From positions 77,438,346-77,502,345 of the forward strand of contig CM077157.1 of assembly GCA_039583875.1 (NCBI GenBank): 64,000 bases of DNA. Reading direction: 5' to 3'. The stretch comes from Platanthera guangdongensis (taxonomy: Eukaryota; Streptophyta; Magnoliopsida; Asparagales; Orchidaceae). Under the pieces are notes generated by a model. That model was not told the DNA's origin and ran no database searches. It worked only from the letters and a program-made list of their open reading frames with translations. This document shows, piece by piece, positions 44,849-57,269 of this stretch; position 1 is the first letter of the stretch, and each line of letters opens with the position of its first letter. The translations under genes and the position numbers were made by a program.

Positions 44849-46142
44849 GGCGTCAGTTGAGTGGAGTTTACTCAACGCTGCGTCAAGTGGGCTCGACTTT
44901 TTTTCTGTCTTGAGTTCAGGTGTACCTTAGGATTGTTAGTGTGACTTTTCCCTTCCTTTAGGGGGTGGTATTGGGTGTTCGGCAAATTTTTGCTTGCCGA
45001 CTCTTGGGTTGTGGCAGGTGGTGCATGTTTAGTGGCCTCTAAGAGGGGCGGTTGTTGATGTGGAGAGCTGTGGCCACGACCTGTTTGCCCTGGTTTGGGT
45101 TGGTGTGGGACCCTAAAGCTGCCACTGGCTACCCCTTAGCCTTTTTTTGGATCTGATTCTGGTCATGAATTCAGATTCATGTTTTTTTTTTTGACCACTG
45201 CCACTTACCCACGTATTAGGAATGTTAGACTCTTTCGTTGAGCATGTTGCTTTTATTGCTCGCACCTGGTGTGCTTTGCTGTGCTTTAGACAGTGCTCTT
45301 TTCTTACTGTCATGTTCTTTCTTTTGCTTATAGCAGCTTGTTGTCGGGTTGGTAAACCCTTCTTTTGCTCTTAACTCTAATGCTTAGTTTACTCTTTTGA
45401 TTATTTCCTTGCTGAGGTGTTCTTTTCTTGAATGCCTCAGGTCCAGGTTGTAGCCGGTTCAGCGGCTAGTTCTTTTGGAGGGGCTGGTTTGCAGCCTCTT
45501 GGGTAGCTGAGACAGCTGATCTCGATTCTGTGAGGTAGTTCTTTACTTTTCTGTATAGACATACATACTCACCAGTGGGTTCGTGTCAGGTTGTTGGCGC
45601 CCACTGGTGGCTTCTTGCTATGCTGGATATGAACTTAAACTGCTGTTTTTTCCTATTAGTGGTTGTTTACTTGCTTCTGGGATGGATTTTTGCTAGGTTG
45701 CATGATAGATATTTTAAACTCTAAAAGCATTATTATATGTATATCATGCATAGCATAATTATAAAACAAAGTCACTATATTTCCTTAGCGTAAAAAGATT
45801 ACCTTGTTATATCTATGATATTCATTAGAGTTGTGCATACCATGAGTTGTCCCTCGGGGACACTTATGCTCACTAGGGTGTCAACTTAATTGAACCAAAC
45901 TATTTTCTGTTGCGTATACTTATACTTTTAATTGTGGACTAGCTGATCCACCATGCCGAGGGATACAGCCAATCAACATAACTGCTTTTCTTTCATAATT
46001 AATCAACGATTTTCCTTAAAACTAAGATTTGGAGTTTTGCCTGAGCGCGTGCAGTTATCCCCTGCACGGCGTGGCATCACGGCATGTGTTTTCTCTTGCT
46101 CTGATACGATTTTATCGTTGAGAAAATGCGGGTTGTGACAGT

Positions 46143-46154
46143 TGGTATCAGAGG
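46143..46154 (+). other. Primer binding site of element I
   Basis: TGGTATCAGAGG, two bases after the LTR end, complementary to initiator tRNA-Met. Confidence 0.88.
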
Positions 46155-46827
46155 GAGGTTGCTTGACAAATGGTCGGGCAACCTTTCCCTCGTTTGCATT
46201 AGTGGTTAGCGTCATACCATACACACACCGATATGTCATCAGCACGTCTTGGCTAAAGCACGAACACTACACTCATAAGCATAAAGAAGTATACGGGGCA
46301 TATTATGTAGTATGAGATGCATAATATGTGTTTGTATATGGATCCACCATAGGAGGCAACATGTGAGGGTTATGTAGTATGGGATGCATAACCTCACCAC
46401 ATGAATGCGGCTAGCACGTTTTCTTTTTTCGTTGCATGGGAATGTTATGTAGTATGGGATGCATAACATTTTCATGTGTACGCCGCCCATGGCATGCATT
46501 AAGGCCTTTTTTTTAGAATGCATAGCACATCATGCATAGCATAACATTCATAAGCACAACGTGTTAAGCTAAAGATTTGCAAGATGACATATGTACACAC
46601 ATGGTTTTGAGTCAAAAAGAATACAAATACATGCATTCATGGTTTAGGCACATGAGTTAGTATGATGGTGGTGAACCATCTTATGTTAAGCATAACATCA
46701 TCATGATAAAACAACTCCCAGAGCAAGTTTTGCAGTTGAAGTTCATATTTAAGTGCGTTTGTCTGTACCGGGTAGTTTTGTTCTAGCTGTTGGGCTAAGT
46801 TTCGTCTAAAGCTTGTGCGATTAGAGG
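46155..46827 (+). other. Leader of element I with three palindromic repeats
   Basis: A non-coding leader between the primer site and gag. It holds three copies of TTATGTAGTATGRGATGCAT at 46303, 46370 and 46445, each with outer arms that can pair (TTATG and CATAA). The rest is AT-rich without recognised motifs. This is where packaging or dimerisation signals would be expected, but none is proven. Confidence 0.6.
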
Positions 46828-48148
46828 ATGGCGAGACGTCCTATAACGAGGTCGACCCCCCAATCCGAGGGTGAGACGTCAGGAGCGCAGAGTGAGGCGT
46901 TGGTAGAAAACCTACGGCAGAGTAATGAGACCCTATCGAGGCAGGTGGTGGCTATGCAGGCTCAGATTCAGTCCCTGGTGGCCGTGGTGGCGGGACAGGC
47001 CCCGAGAGTTCCGGGCCCCGCTGAGGGGGTAGCTGTTCTTACCCCTCCTGCTCCTCCCGTGCCTTTGGTTGTGGTGCCCCCGGAGATGGCGTTTATATCC
47101 CAGTTTCAGCGACTGAGACCCCCTACTTATGATGGGCAAGCAGATTTCATGATTTTGGATGACTGGCTGATTACTATTGAGGAGATGTTCTCTTATTCGG
47201 GGATTTCGGATGATCAGAGAGTGATGCTCGCTGCCTACCAGCTCAAGGGCTTGGCAAAGAATTGGTGGTTGAGGGAGAAGGAGAGCTTGGTGGCAGGATG
47301 CTCTTGGGAGTCATTTAAAGGGATGCTGTTGAGTAAGTTTTTGCCTTCAGTCGAAAGGGACCGGCTGATGAATGACTTTCTCCATTTGAAGCAGAGGAAA
47401 CTCACGGTCAGTGAGTATGAGATTGAGTTTAGTAAGTTGAGCCAGTTTGCTCCTGGTCTGGTGAGCGTTGAAGCAGACCGAGTTAAGCGATTTCTGGGTG
47501 GACTGAGAAGTGACATTCAGTAGTTAGCAAATGCCTACGGTGCAGTCAGTTATGCCAGCGTGGTCGAAGCTGCCTTGAGGGTTGAGGCCATTGAGAATGC
47601 CAAGAATAGAGGTCAGCAGTTGTGGAAGGATAAGCGAAAGTCCGGTGGAGGGAAGAGCCCTCAGGAACCCGATGCGGTCTCGAGAAAGAAGAGCAAGGAG
47701 GTTTGTAGTTTATGTGGCCGACCAGGCCACCCCTTGGAGAAGTGTTTCAAAAGGTTTGGAGCGCAGAAGAAGGAATAGGTGCACGCAATTCAGGGTGCTC
47801 CCAGAGGAGACTTGGTGTGTGCCTTGTGTGGAAGGAAGGGGCATGAGGCTGCCCGTTGCTGGTCGAGAGATAAAGTCTGTTTTCAATGTGGGCAGAAGGG
47901 TCATCTCAAGACAAAGTGCCCACAGTCTCAGCCTATTCTGCAGCCAGTACCCCTCCAGGCTTTGCCACCGCCTCAGCAATTGGATAGGGGAAAGGGGAAG
48001 CTGAATGTGCTTTCGGCAGACGAAGCGCAGACTTCGACCCAGGTTATCTCAGGTCTGATTTCTCCTCAGTCGTTTCGTTATGCTCCCCTTGTGGTTGTAG
48101 TTTTCGTTTTAGCGTTTGTTTCCTTAGATGCGTGCGCTATTTGTAGGA
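46828..48148 (+). pseudogene. gag: Element I gag (two in-frame TAG codons)
   Basis: ATG at 46828. Residues 1-80 are Gln/Pro-rich with a short coiled-coil-like part. Residues 90-230 match the retrotransposon gag capsid domain (PPTYDGQADFMILDDWL, AKNWW, FLPSVERDRLMNDFLHLKQ). Then TAG at 47521-47523, and the same frame continues to TAG at 47776-47778 and onward. Three CX2CX4HX4C zinc knuckles follow: CSLCGRPGHPLEKC, CALCGRKGHEAARC and CFQCGQKGHLKTKC. The frame then shifts to pol between about 48060 and 48150. gag would build the particle and bind RNA. The two TAGs sit in an otherwise young element. Confidence 0.83.
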
Positions 48149-48151
48149 TGA

Positions 48152-51100
48152 TTTAAGGTAAAGAACCGCTGGGCGCGCGTTCTCTTCGATTCAGGCGCTA
48201 CCCACTCGTTTGTGGCTAGAGCCTTTGTGGAGCGGTTCAGTTTGGGCCTAGATCATGTTGGTGGTGCCTTTTGCGTTAAGTTCCCCTCCGGTGACTCTGT
48301 GGTTACGGACCTGGGTGTCCTTGATTGTCCGATTTTGTTGGGGGATTTTCTAGCCAAGGCAGATCTGAAGGTGATTGACCTGGAGGACTTCGATGTGATC
48401 TTGGGCATGGACTGGTTGTCAAGGTACGATGTTGTGATCCAGTGCAAGGATAAGCGCTTGGACTTCGTCAAGGACAACGGTCAGCCAGGGAGCGTTTATG
48501 GGTATTCTCTCCAGGAGTCTCCAGTCATTTCTGCGGTGCGTGCTCGGAAGTTGCTTGATTCTGGTTGTTCTGCCTGTGTGGTCTCTCTGGTAGGGGCTGT
48601 TGTTAGAGTGCCGTGTTTGCAAGAGATCCCTGTGGTGTGTGACTTCTCCGATGTGTTTCCTGATGATCTTCCCGGTCTTCCACCCGATCGAGATGTCGAG
48701 TTTGCTATAGATTTGGAGCCAGGCACGCGTCCTATTGCCAAGGCGCCGTACCGGATGGCCCCGCGAGAGCTGGAAGAGTTGCGAATTCAGCTGGATGAGA
48801 TGTTGGCAAAAGGGTTCATTAGGCCGAGTTCTTCACCATGGGTTGCACCAGTGCTGTTCGTTAAAAAGAAGGATGGGTCGATGAGGCTATGCATCGACTA
48901 TAGAGAACTGAACAAGGTTACTATTAAGAACAGGTACCCTTTGCCTCGGATTGACGATCTGTTTGACCAACTGCGTGGTAGTGCCGTGTTTTCCAAGATA
49001 GATCTTCGATCGAGCTATCACCAGTTGAGGATTCGGGAGTCAGATGTTCCGCGGGCGGCGTTCCGCTCTCGTCATGGGCATTTTGAGTTTTTAGTTATGT
49101 CATTTGGTTTGACTAATGCGCCCTCAGCTTTTATGGATCTGATGAATAGAGTTTTCAAGGATTTTCTGGATAAGTTTGTGATCGTCTTTATAGATGACGT
49201 TTTGGTATATTCTAAGAATGCGGAGGAACATGATGGGCATTTGCGGCTGGTCTTGGTGACTCTGAGAGACCATAAGCTATACGCCAAGCTGAGCAAATGC
49301 GAATTTTGGTTGCCTCAAGTTTATTTTCTCGGCCACGTGGTGAATAAGGAGGGAATATCAGTGGACCCAGAAAAGATCGCTGCTGTTATGGAATGGGCGA
49401 GGCCCGTTACTCCCAAAGAGATCAGAAGTTTCTTGGGCTTGGCTGGATATTATAGGAGATTTGTAGAGGGATTCTCTACTTTGTCTGCGCCGTTGACCAG
49501 GTTGACGCAGAAGAATGCAGCCTTCATATGGGATAGCAAGTGTGAGGAGGCTTTTGTGGAATTAAAAAGAAGGTTATGTTCAGCTCCAGTTTTGTCTTTG
49601 CCTACTGAAGATAGTGAGTATGATATATATGTGGACGCGTCGCACGTCGGACTGGGCTGTGTTTTGATGCAGGGAGGGAAGGTGATTGCGTACGGGTCGA
49701 GGCAGCTAAAGACTCATGAGAGGAATTACCCTACGCATGACCTGGAGTTTGCAGCTGTGATCTATGCGTTGAAATTGTGGAGGCATTTGCTGTATGGCGC
49801 ACAGTGCAAGATTTTCACGGATCATAAGAGCTTGAAGTATGTCTTCACTCAGAAAGAGTTGAATCTGCGCCAGCGGCGGTGGTTGGAGTACGTGGCCGAC
49901 TATGATGTTGAAATCCAGTATCATCCGGGTAAGGCGAATGTGGTGGCCGATGCCCTAAGTCGGAAGTCAGGAAAGATTTTCAATCTCTCCGCCGAGCGTC
50001 TTGTGGAAGAGTTTCTTTTGATGGACATTTCTGTGGGAAGCTGCGATTCGCAGAGTAGCTTGGCAGTGGCAGAACCTTCGTGGATTGCGCTTACGCGACT
50101 GCATCAGAAAGATGATCCCGATCTTTTGCATTTGTACCTTCGAGCTGAAAAAGGTGAATTACCAGATTTCTCTATAGATGATGCGGGTACCTTGAAGTTT
50201 CGTGGCAGGTTTTGCATTCCCACGGTTGGGGATATCCGGGATATGGTGTGCAGGGAAGCCCACGGATCTAGTGTTGCCTACCATCCAGGGTCTACCAAAA
50301 TGTACCATGAATTAAAGCAGATTGCCTGGTGGTATGGGATGAAGAAGGACGTAGCCAGATTTGTTTCTGAGTGCTTCACTTGCAGGCGTGTGAAGGCCTA
50401 CCATGGGAGGCCTGGTGGCAAGCTAACTCCCTTAGAGATTCCGATGTGGAAGTGGGAGAGTATCTCGATGGATTTCATCACAGGCTTATCGAGATCTCCT
50501 AAAGGGCATGATTCAGTTTGGGTGATGGTAGACAGATTGACGAAGAGTGCTCACTTCGTACCATTTAAGATCGATTATCCGATGAGGAAGATAGTCGAGC
50601 TGTATTTAGATGAGGTTATTAGATTGCATGGTGTACCCGTGAGTATCATATCAGATCGAGACTCCAGGTTTACGTCTCGTTTTTGGAAGAGCCTTCAAGA
50701 AGGGTTGGGTACAGATTTGAGATATTCCACAGCTTATCATCCCCAGACCAATGGTCAGACGGAGCGAGTAAATCAGATTGTGGAAGATATGATCCGATGC
50801 TATATTCTGGAACACAGAGGAGCGTGGGATGAGCGCTTGTGGCTTATGGAATTTGCGTATAATAACAGTTATCAAGAAAGCTTGCCAATGGCTCATTTTG
50901 AAGCTTTGTATGGGAGGCGCTGCAGGACTCCCTTGTTTTGGGCTGAGGTTGGCGAGAGACCTTTGTTGGGTCTAGAAGCTCTCGAGGAGATGGAAACTGC
51001 TGTGAAGCTTATTCGGGAAAAGCTTCGGATAGCCCAAGAGAGATATGAGAAAAATGCCAATCGGCGTAGATCGGATTTGGAATTTTTGGTGGGGGACTCA

Positions 51101-51547
51101 GTGTTCTTAAAGGTCTCCCCGTTGATCGGAGTCAAGCGTTTTGGCAAGAACAGGAAGTTGGACCCGAGGTTCGTGGGGCCGTTTCCGATTGTTGAGCGGA
51201 TTGGGATATCAGCTTATAGGCTGGCGTTGCCCGCAAATTTCCCTGTCGTGCATAATGTCTTCCACGTCAGTCAGCTGCGGAAATGTGTATCGAATGGCAG
51301 GCAGGTTTTGGATTCTGTGCCTCAGTTGGAGCCGAATCTTACTTATGTGGAGGTGCCTGTCCGCATTCTGGATTCTCAGGTTCGTGCGCTGCGGAAGAAG
51401 TCTATTCCGATGGTTAAAGTTTTATGGAGGAATCAGGATGTAGAAAGCGCGACTTGGGAGTTGGAGTCGGCTATGAGGGAGGCTCACCCTCATCTGTTTT
51501 CCCTGAGCTTGTGCCTGGTATGTTTTGTTTTATTTATGATTATATAG
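48152..51547 (+). CDS. pol: Element I pol polyprotein with C-terminal chromodomain
   Basis: An open frame of about 1,131 codons with no ATG at its start; it is probably made as a gag-pol fusion by frameshift. Protease has FDSGATHSF at about residues 12-20. RT has [17 protein letters not shown] and FIDD at 346-349. RNase H has [11 protein letters not shown] and TDHKSLKY. The integrase zinc region ends in CFTCRR, and its core carries [14 protein letters not shown] and NGQTERVNQ for the D, D and E. The last about 60 residues ([26 protein letters not shown]) match the divergent chromodomain of Tekay-type chromoviruses, which in related elements contacts heterochromatin marks. All catalytic motifs I can check are present. 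Confidence 0.93.
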   Translation, partial: FKVKNRWARVLFDSGATHSFVARAFVERFSLGLDHVGGAFCVKFPSGDSVVTDLGVLDCPILLGDFLAKADLKVIDLEDFDVILGMDWLSRYDVVIQCKDKRLDFVKDNGQPGSVYGYSLQESPVISAVRARKLLDSGCSACVVSLVGAVVRVPCLQEIPVVCDFSDVFPDDLPGLPPDRDVEFAIDLEPGTRPIAKAPYRMAPRELEELRIQLDEMLAKGFIRPSSSPWVAPVLFVKKKDGSMRLCIDYRELNKVTIKNRYPLPRIDDLFDQLRGSAVFSKIDLRSSYHQLRIRESDVPRAAFRSRHGHFEFLVMSFGLTNAPSAFMDLMNRVFKDFLDKFVIVFIDDVLVYSKNAEEHDGHLRLVLVTLRDHKLYAKLSKCEFWLPQVYFLGHVVNKEGISVDPEKIAAVMEWARPVTPKEIRSFLGLAGYYRRFVEGFSTLSAPLTRLTQKNAAFIWDSKCEEAFVELKRRLCSAPVLSLPTEDSEYDIYVDASHVGLGCVLMQGGKVIAYGSRQLKTHERNYPTHDLEFAAVIYALKLWRHLLYGAQCKIFTDHKSLKYVFTQKELNLRQRRWLEYVADYDVEIQYHPGKANVVADALSRKSGKIFNLSAERLVEEFLLMDISVGSCDSQSSLAVAEPSWIALTRLHQKDDPDLLHLYLRAEKGELPDFSIDDAGTLKFRGRFCIPTVGDIRDMVCREAHGSSVAYHPGSTKMYHELKQIAWWYGMKKDVARFVSECFTCRRVKAYHGRPGGKLTPLEIPMWKWESISMDFITGLSRSPKGHDSVWVMVDRLTKSAHFVPFKIDYPMRKIVELYLDEVIRLHGVPVSIISDRDSRFTSRFWKSLQEGLGTDLRYSTAYHPQTNGQTERVNQIVEDMIRCYILEHRGAWDERLWLMEFAYNNSYQESLPMAHFEALYGRRCRTPLFWAEVGERPLLGLEALEEMETAVKLIREKLRIAQERYEKNANRRRSDLEFLVGDSVFLKVSPLIGVKRFGKNRKLDPRFVGPFPIVERIGISAYRLALPANFPVVHNVFHVSQLRKCVSNGRQVLDSVPQLEPNLTYVEVPVRILDSQVRALRKKSIPMVKVLWRNQDVESATWELESAMREAHPHLFSLSLCLVCFVLFMII

Positions 51548-51618
51548 TCCTTTCCTGGCTCTTTCTCTCTCCTTCTTCTTAGGAGTGTTGTGAGTAAAGT
51601 TTTGAGGCGAAACTTTCT

Positions 51619-51633
51619 TTTAGTGGGAGTGGC
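51619..51633 (+). other. Polypurine tract of element I
   Basis: A purine-rich stretch with AGTGGGAGTGG immediately before the 3' LTR. Confidence 0.75.
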
Positions 51634-54600
51634 TGTAACGCCCCCGATTTTTCTGTGTTTTGTTTGATTTTGGATTGGCGTTACGATGACGCATTTCCGG
51701 CCCTTCGTCGTTGTAGAGCGCGGTCCTAGCTCTGTAGGTTCCTTGTGTAGCCTGGTTGTAGCCAGTTGGCAAGTTTTCCCAGCTAGCCGGAGTCTGTTTT
51801 GGTGACTCGGTTGGGCCTCTTAGGGAAATGCTTGCGTTTTGGCTTCGGGAGGTGTTAGCCCGAGTTTTCGATCGTCGGATGTTGTTCTCGACCTCGCCGT
51901 TGTTTTCGTGGCTTGGTTGTTTAGCTACGGTGCGAGTTTTGGTCGAAATCCGAGATCGTTTGCCTTCGCGTCGTTTCGGCGTTGTTTTGTTAGCTGCATG
52001 TTTGTAATGTTTGCTGTGCAGTGTGTGGCCGTTGTGGCTGAGCTTGTAGGCAGGTGCCTTGTTTCTTGTTGGCTAGGTATTAGCAGGTTTCTTTTCTGTG
52101 TAAGTTTGGGTGTGTCGAGCTCGGGTAGAGCTCCCGTTTCTCCGGTCGACGAATTTTTTTTGGTCGACAGGGTTTTTGTTGGAACACGGCCGTGACACGG
52201 GCGTGTCACGGGCGTGTCGCGGGCGTGTCCTCCTTCGATTCGTCGAGCTGCGCTCGATGGTCGTCAGGCGGTGTTTAGTGAGAACACGGCCCTGTCACGG
52301 GCGTGTCGTGTCGAACACGGGCGTGACATTGGGGCGTGTCTCTCTGTTCGACGATCGACGCTCCACGATCGTCGGGCGGTGTTCGAGTTGGTACACGGCC
52401 TGTGACACGGGCGTGTCACAGGGCGTGTCCCCTGCTTCGTCGAGCGGAGATCGACTTTCGTCGAGTGGGTAGGTGCGTGAGTACACGCCCCGTGACACGG
52501 GCGTGTCGGGCCGTGTCACGGGCGTGTCTGGGGGGCGTGTCCCGTGTTTTCGTCGAGTAAAGATCGACGTTCGTCGAGTGTGTGAGTACACGCCCCGTGA
52601 CACGGGCGTGTCGGGCCGTGTCACGGGCGTGTCTTGGGCGTGTTCCGTACTTTTTTCCTGAAATCGTCTTTTGTTGCCGTGAACTGTTTTTCCTCCTCAT
52701 TTTTCATCGTTCCCGAGTCTGCAGAGCTTCCAGCGGAAGGGTTTTGAGAGGAGGCGGTGGTTGTTTTGACCGGCGATTTCGGGAAGGTTAGAGCCCGTTT
52801 TTCTCGTGTGATAGCAGATTCGATTTGCTCTCGGCTAGATCTTCCCTTCCATGTAAGTTTTTCTTGATTTAAGGTTCGATTCCAGGAATTTCTAAATATC
52901 TGATTTCTTTCTTCCCTCAAGTTTCAGCTTTGGTCTTCTAGGTGGCCGATCTTGCCGCCGGAGCCAAGCCGTGGTGCGGCTGTTGTTTGTTTTTCCGAAG
53001 AGGTAGAGGCAAGTGGCCCCTTGCCCTTGCCAAATTTATTTCTAACCTATGATCTGTTTTTATTTCTTGTGCATAAGCTCTGTTCTCTTTGTCTTTTTTC
53101 CTCCCTAGGGCAGCAGGTTAAGTTATTTCATCAAGCTTCTAATCAAGTGCTGATCCTTTATTTTCTTTTCTGGAATTTTAATCATGTTCTCTTTTGTCGG
53201 AGGTTTGGTGTTCTGTGGGTAGCTAGAGTTAGGGTGAGGCTGCGGTAGAGGTGGTTCAGGTTCGGTTGCGATAGTCCCGAGTAGTTAGGACGGAACGGAG
53301 GGTTGGGATTAAATTTCCAACTCTCTGCTTGCTCGCAATGAGAGGGCTTAGGCTACGTTTTTTAGCAAGACTTATGTTTACCCTAAGTGGAAAGCGCTGA
53401 CAGCATCGAGTGAGCCGAGCTCACTCAACGCCGTCACCCAGCATAGGACTTGCGGCTAAGTATTTATAGGCGTCAGGTGAGTGGAGTTTACTCAACGCTG
53501 CGTCGAGTGGGCTCGACTTTTTTTCTGTCTTGAGTTCAGGTGTACCTTAGGATTGTTAGTGTGACTTTTCCCTTCCTTTAGGGGATGGTATTGGGTGTTT
53601 GGCAAATTTTTGCTTGCCGACTCTTGGGTTGTGGCAGGTGGTGCATGTTTAGTGGCCTCTAAGAGGGGCGGTTGTTGATGTGGAGAGCTGTGGCCACGAC
53701 CTGTTTGCCCTGGTTTGGGTTGGTGTGGGACCCTAAAGCTGCAACTGGCTACCCCTTAGCCTTTTTTTGGATCTGATTCTGGTCATGAATTCAGATTCAT
53801 GTTTTTTTTTGACCACTGCCACTTACCCACGTATTAGGAATGTTAGACTCTTTCGTTGAGCATGTTGCTTTTATTGCTCGCACCTGGTGTGCTTTGCTGT
53901 GCTTTAGACAGTGCTCTTTTCTTACTGTCATGCTCTTTCTTTTGCTTATAGCAGCTTGTTGTCGGGTTGGTAAACCCTTCTTTTGCTCTTAACTCTAATG
54001 CTTAGTTTACTCTTTTGATTATTTCCTTGCTGAGGTGTTCTTTTCTTGAATGCCTCAGGTCCAGGTTGTAGCCGGTTCAGCGGCTAGTTCTTTTGGAGGG
54101 GCTGGTTTGCGGCCTCTTGGGTAGCTGAGACAGCTGATCCCGATTCTGTGAGGTAGTTCTTTACTTTTCTGTATAGATATACATACTCACCAGTGGGTTC
54201 GTGTCAGGTTGTTGGCGCCCACTGGTGGCTTCTTGCGATGCTGGATATGAACTTAAACTGCTGTTTTTGCCTATTAGTGGTTGTTTACTTGCTTCTGGGA
54301 TGGATTTTTGCTAGGTTGCATGATAGATATTTTAAACTCTAAAAGCATTATTATATGTATATCATGTATAGCATAATTATAAAACAAAGTCACTATATTT
54401 CCTTAGCGTAAAAAGATTACCTTGTTATATCTATGATATTCATTAGAGTTGTGCATACCATGAGTTGTCCCTCGGGGACACTTATGCTCACTAGGGTGTC
54501 AACTTAATTGAACCAAACTATTTTCTGCTGCGTATACTTATACTTTTAGTTGTGGACTAGCTGATCCACCATGCCGAGGGATACGGCCAATCAACATAAC

Positions 54601-54758
54601 TGCTTTTCTTTCATAATTAATCAACGATTTTCCTTAAAACTAAGATTTGGAGTTTTGCCTGAGCGCGTGCAGTTATCCCCTGCACGGCGTGGCATCACGG
54701 CACGTGTTTTCTCTTGCTCTGATACGATTTTATCGTTGAGAAAATGCGGGTTGTGACA
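51634..54758 (+). repeat. 3' LTR of element I
   Basis: 3,125 bp, the partner of 43015-46140, with the same repeat arrays at about 52190-52640, palindromes at about 53403-53500 and the same terminal sequence. The length differs by one base. Confidence 0.93.
52190..52640 (+). repeat. GACACGGGCGTGTC iteron array (I 3' LTR)
   Basis: Copy of the array at 43563-44020, with very few substitutions. Confidence 0.88.
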
Positions 54759-54763
54759 TTCAG
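54759..54763 (+). repeat. Target site duplication of element I (right)
   Basis: TTCAG, identical to 43010-43014. H's LTR resumes at 54764. Confidence 0.92.
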
Positions 54764-55271
54764 GAAGTCGCCTGTCTCAGGAGGACTGTTCTATTCGGTA
54801 TTGCAGCGTATGCGGTCTGGAGGCTAGGCGACCTTGCGGTCAGGCGGCTTCCAGATCAGCGGTGAAGAGCTAAGCATTAGAATAAGGGGTTGGCCGCGTG
54901 GCTTTGTTGCGGCTTTGCGACCTGGCGGATTGAGCGGACTCCACAGCAGTAGACTGCGCGGCTTGATGTTTGAGATCGCGCGGCTTGTTTAGATTCTTAT
55001 CTTTGTATCTGTCTCTGCTCTCCCTATGTTGGTTTTAGCGAATCATGTCTCGCCATGTATGTCTCGCCTTGTAAAGAAGTCTGTTGTTGATCAATAAAGA
55101 TATTTGCTTGCTGCATGTGTTGCTGGTTGTTATTGCTTTGTTGAGATAACCCCCGTATTCTCCAACATCTGGGAAATCGTTTAACATTATAAGTGGAGGT
55201 GTCCTCCTCCGATTTGTTGAGTTTCAACAAGGTATCCGAGGAGGCCTCTGCGGGTTTGTTGAATTTTAAAA
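54764..55271 (+). repeat. 5' LTR of element H, second part
   Basis: 508 bp continuing the LTR cut at 43014, aligning with about 61072-61579. With the first part it gives a 2,124-bp LTR. Confidence 0.85.
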
Positions 55272-55283
55272 TGGTATCAAAGC
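55272..55283 (+). other. Primer binding site of element H
   Basis: TGGTATCAAAGC lies directly after the LTR end. It differs by one base from the initiator tRNA-Met complement seen in C. Confidence 0.75.
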
Positions 55284-55354
55284 GAGGTTGGAGTGGTCAA
55301 GCAGTACTCAATGGAAGTAGTTTCTCTTGTGAAGAGGAAACCATTGGTAGAACC

Positions 55355-55747
55355 ATGGCAGTGGAAGATGCAAATTGTCTTGGAATTGATCTTCTTACAA
55401 AGACGAACTTTGAAAGGTGGAAGTCTTGTATGAAGAGCTTTCTTCATGGCGAGGACCTTTGGGAGGTTGTATGCGGAGCAGGAAGACAAGACACTACTGT
55501 TGGCATTGCTGAAGAGATGAGAGCATGGAAAAAGACAAATGCGAGAGCGGAGTCTATTCTCAGGCAGGTTATCTCATCAGAGCTCTTGGACCACATTAGT
55601 GGATGTGGGTCAGCTACGGAGGTTTGGACTTCCCTTGTTGGGTTGTTCAGGAAGGAGGTGAAGGTTGCTGCAGAAGATGGTCCCTCTACTTCATATTAGT
55701 AAGAAAGGAGTGTTTCTCCTAGGCATGATAGGAAGAGGAAGGAATGA
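55355..55747 (+). pseudogene. Element H gag remnant
   Basis: ATG at 55355 begins a frame with NFERWKSCMKSFLHGEDLW and ATEVWTSL, typical of copia gag N-termini. It is open to TAG at 55697-55699, followed by further stops at 55700 and 55745. The central gag region is deleted: within about 60 bp the sequence reaches the zinc-knuckle remnant. Confidence 0.72.
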
Positions 55748-57163
55748 ACAAGGTACTATAAATGCAAGCAACAAGGTCATCTCTGGAAGGAGTGCAAGAT
55801 TGTCTTGCTCTCAGCGAATGTTGCTCAAGTAGGGAGTAAGGAGAAGAACACGAGTTCTGGTGCTGATCGGATGAAGGCCAGTGATAGTGCAGCTATCTGG
55901 CATGAAAGACTGGGGCATGTAGGGATGGACAAGCTAAAAGCAATGGCGGAAAGAAGACTCGTAAGAGGCTTGCCTAGATTGTCATCCTATGACGATGGTC
56001 AGGGGTATGCGGGATGTCAGCAAAGTGAAGCTTATTGCTTCATGGTTGATAAGGCACAATCCAGATGTAAAGCACCTTTGGAGGTTGTCCATTGTGCTCT
56101 GGTTGTACCGACCGTCACCGCCAGTCTTGGAGGCAGCAAATTCATGCTGATATTGGTTGATGACTATTCAAGGTATACTTGGGCATACTTCATGAAGGAG
56201 AAGTCCAACATGACGCGCTTTCTTGTGGAGTTCAAGAAGCTTATGGAAGGCCAGTTGGGTCTGCATATCAAGATGTTGAGGACAAGCATCGGTGGTGAGT
56301 TTGGCTCAACCGAGTTCTCAAACTTTTGCAGGAAGCAAGGGATCCGAACAGAGCTTTCTTGTAGACATACTTCACAATAAGGTAGTGTTGCAGCTCGGAT
56401 GATCCGTTGGTCAACGGAGACCTGCAAGTGTTGGCTTCAGAGTAAAGGCGTTCCGAAGGCTATTTGCGCGGAAGGGATAGCTTGTACTACACATGTCATC
56501 AACCAGATGCCTCTTAGTTCGATCATAGTGAAGACTCCTTATGAGCTGATGTTAGGAGTAAAGCCCAGTGTGAAACATGTAAGGGTGTTTGGATCTACCT
56601 GCTACATACACTCTCCAGGTGCTCTCAAGACAAAGCTAGTCTTTGTTGGGTATGATGAGCAGAGGAGAAGATGGAGATGTATGGATCCTACGATGAAGAG
56701 ACTCATCGTGTCAAGAGACGTTGTCTTCGATGAGTTGACACCGTATTGGGGTAGCTCTCATGTGGAGCTAGAGATGAGCAGGTCAGATGATGGGCTAAAG
56801 GAGGCTGCATCTAAGGATCATATGGAGCTGCCTGAATCACCAGGTGCTCCAGGTTGTGTTAGCTCTGGGGAAAAGGTGTCAGGGTCAGGAAGTGGGGGGA
56901 GCGACGCTCCAGGTACTTCTAACTCGAAGGAAGAGGCTTCTGGTTCAGGAAGCAGGGGGAGCGATCTTCCAGGCCATTCTTGTTCAAGAGGGGAGTCTTC
57001 TGGTTTAGGTAGAAGGGGGAGCATTACTTCAGGTGCTTCGGGTTCAAGTAAGGAGGTGTCTTGTTCAGGGAGCAATGGGTGCATGGTTCTGGGTTTGCCC
57101 GGGAATGGAGTTGGTTCAGGAGCCACGGAGGTGGTTAGCCATGATCATGTTCTTCGGAGATAG
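55748..57163 (+). pseudogene. Element H integrase remnant and repeat-rich linker
   Basis: It opens with a degenerate zinc knuckle (YYKCKQQGHLWKEC, first Cys lost), then runs directly into the GAG-pre-integrase region (WHERLGHVGMDKL). No protease is present. In the integrase core VDDYSRYTW is kept, but the second Asp is replaced (TSIGGEF) and the Glu motif is destroyed next to a stop near 56380. The linker at 56860-57110 has four or five tandem repeats of about 60 bp encoding Gly/Ser-rich units ending in GS-LPG-type motifs. The protein cannot be an active integrase. Confidence 0.78.
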
Positions 57164-57269
57164 AAGAGGATCAGTAAGCCACCAGCTCGATATAGTGAAG
57201 GGAACACGATGGGATTGATTCCGTGTTTCTTTGTTAGCCCTCGGGTCGAGCAAGGTACTTCAGGATGTG

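Larger units (their letters stand above)
43015..46140 (+). repeat. 5' LTR of element I
   Basis: 3,126 bp, TGTAACGCCCCCGA to GGGTTGTGACA. It contains a GACACGGGCGTGTC array (43563-44020), TCGA-type motifs among it, two GAGTGAG/CTCACTC palindromes (44785-44880) and a TATTTATA box at 44841. Several frames of 60-210 codons cross it but are products of repeat composition and occur in both LTRs. Confidence 0.93.
43015..54758 (+). mobile_element. Element I: full-length Ty3/gypsy chromovirus (Tekay/Del-like)
   Basis: An 11.74-kb element with near-identical 3.1-kb LTRs (43015-46140, 51634-54758), starting TG and ending CA, with TTCAG target duplications. Primer site, gag, pol in gypsy order (RT and RNase H before integrase), a C-terminal chromodomain-like region and a purine tract are all present. 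Long LTRs plus the chromodomain point to the Tekay/Del group. The two LTRs differ at few sites by eye, so the insertion is recent and is the youngest dated event in this half of the window. Confidence 0.93.
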
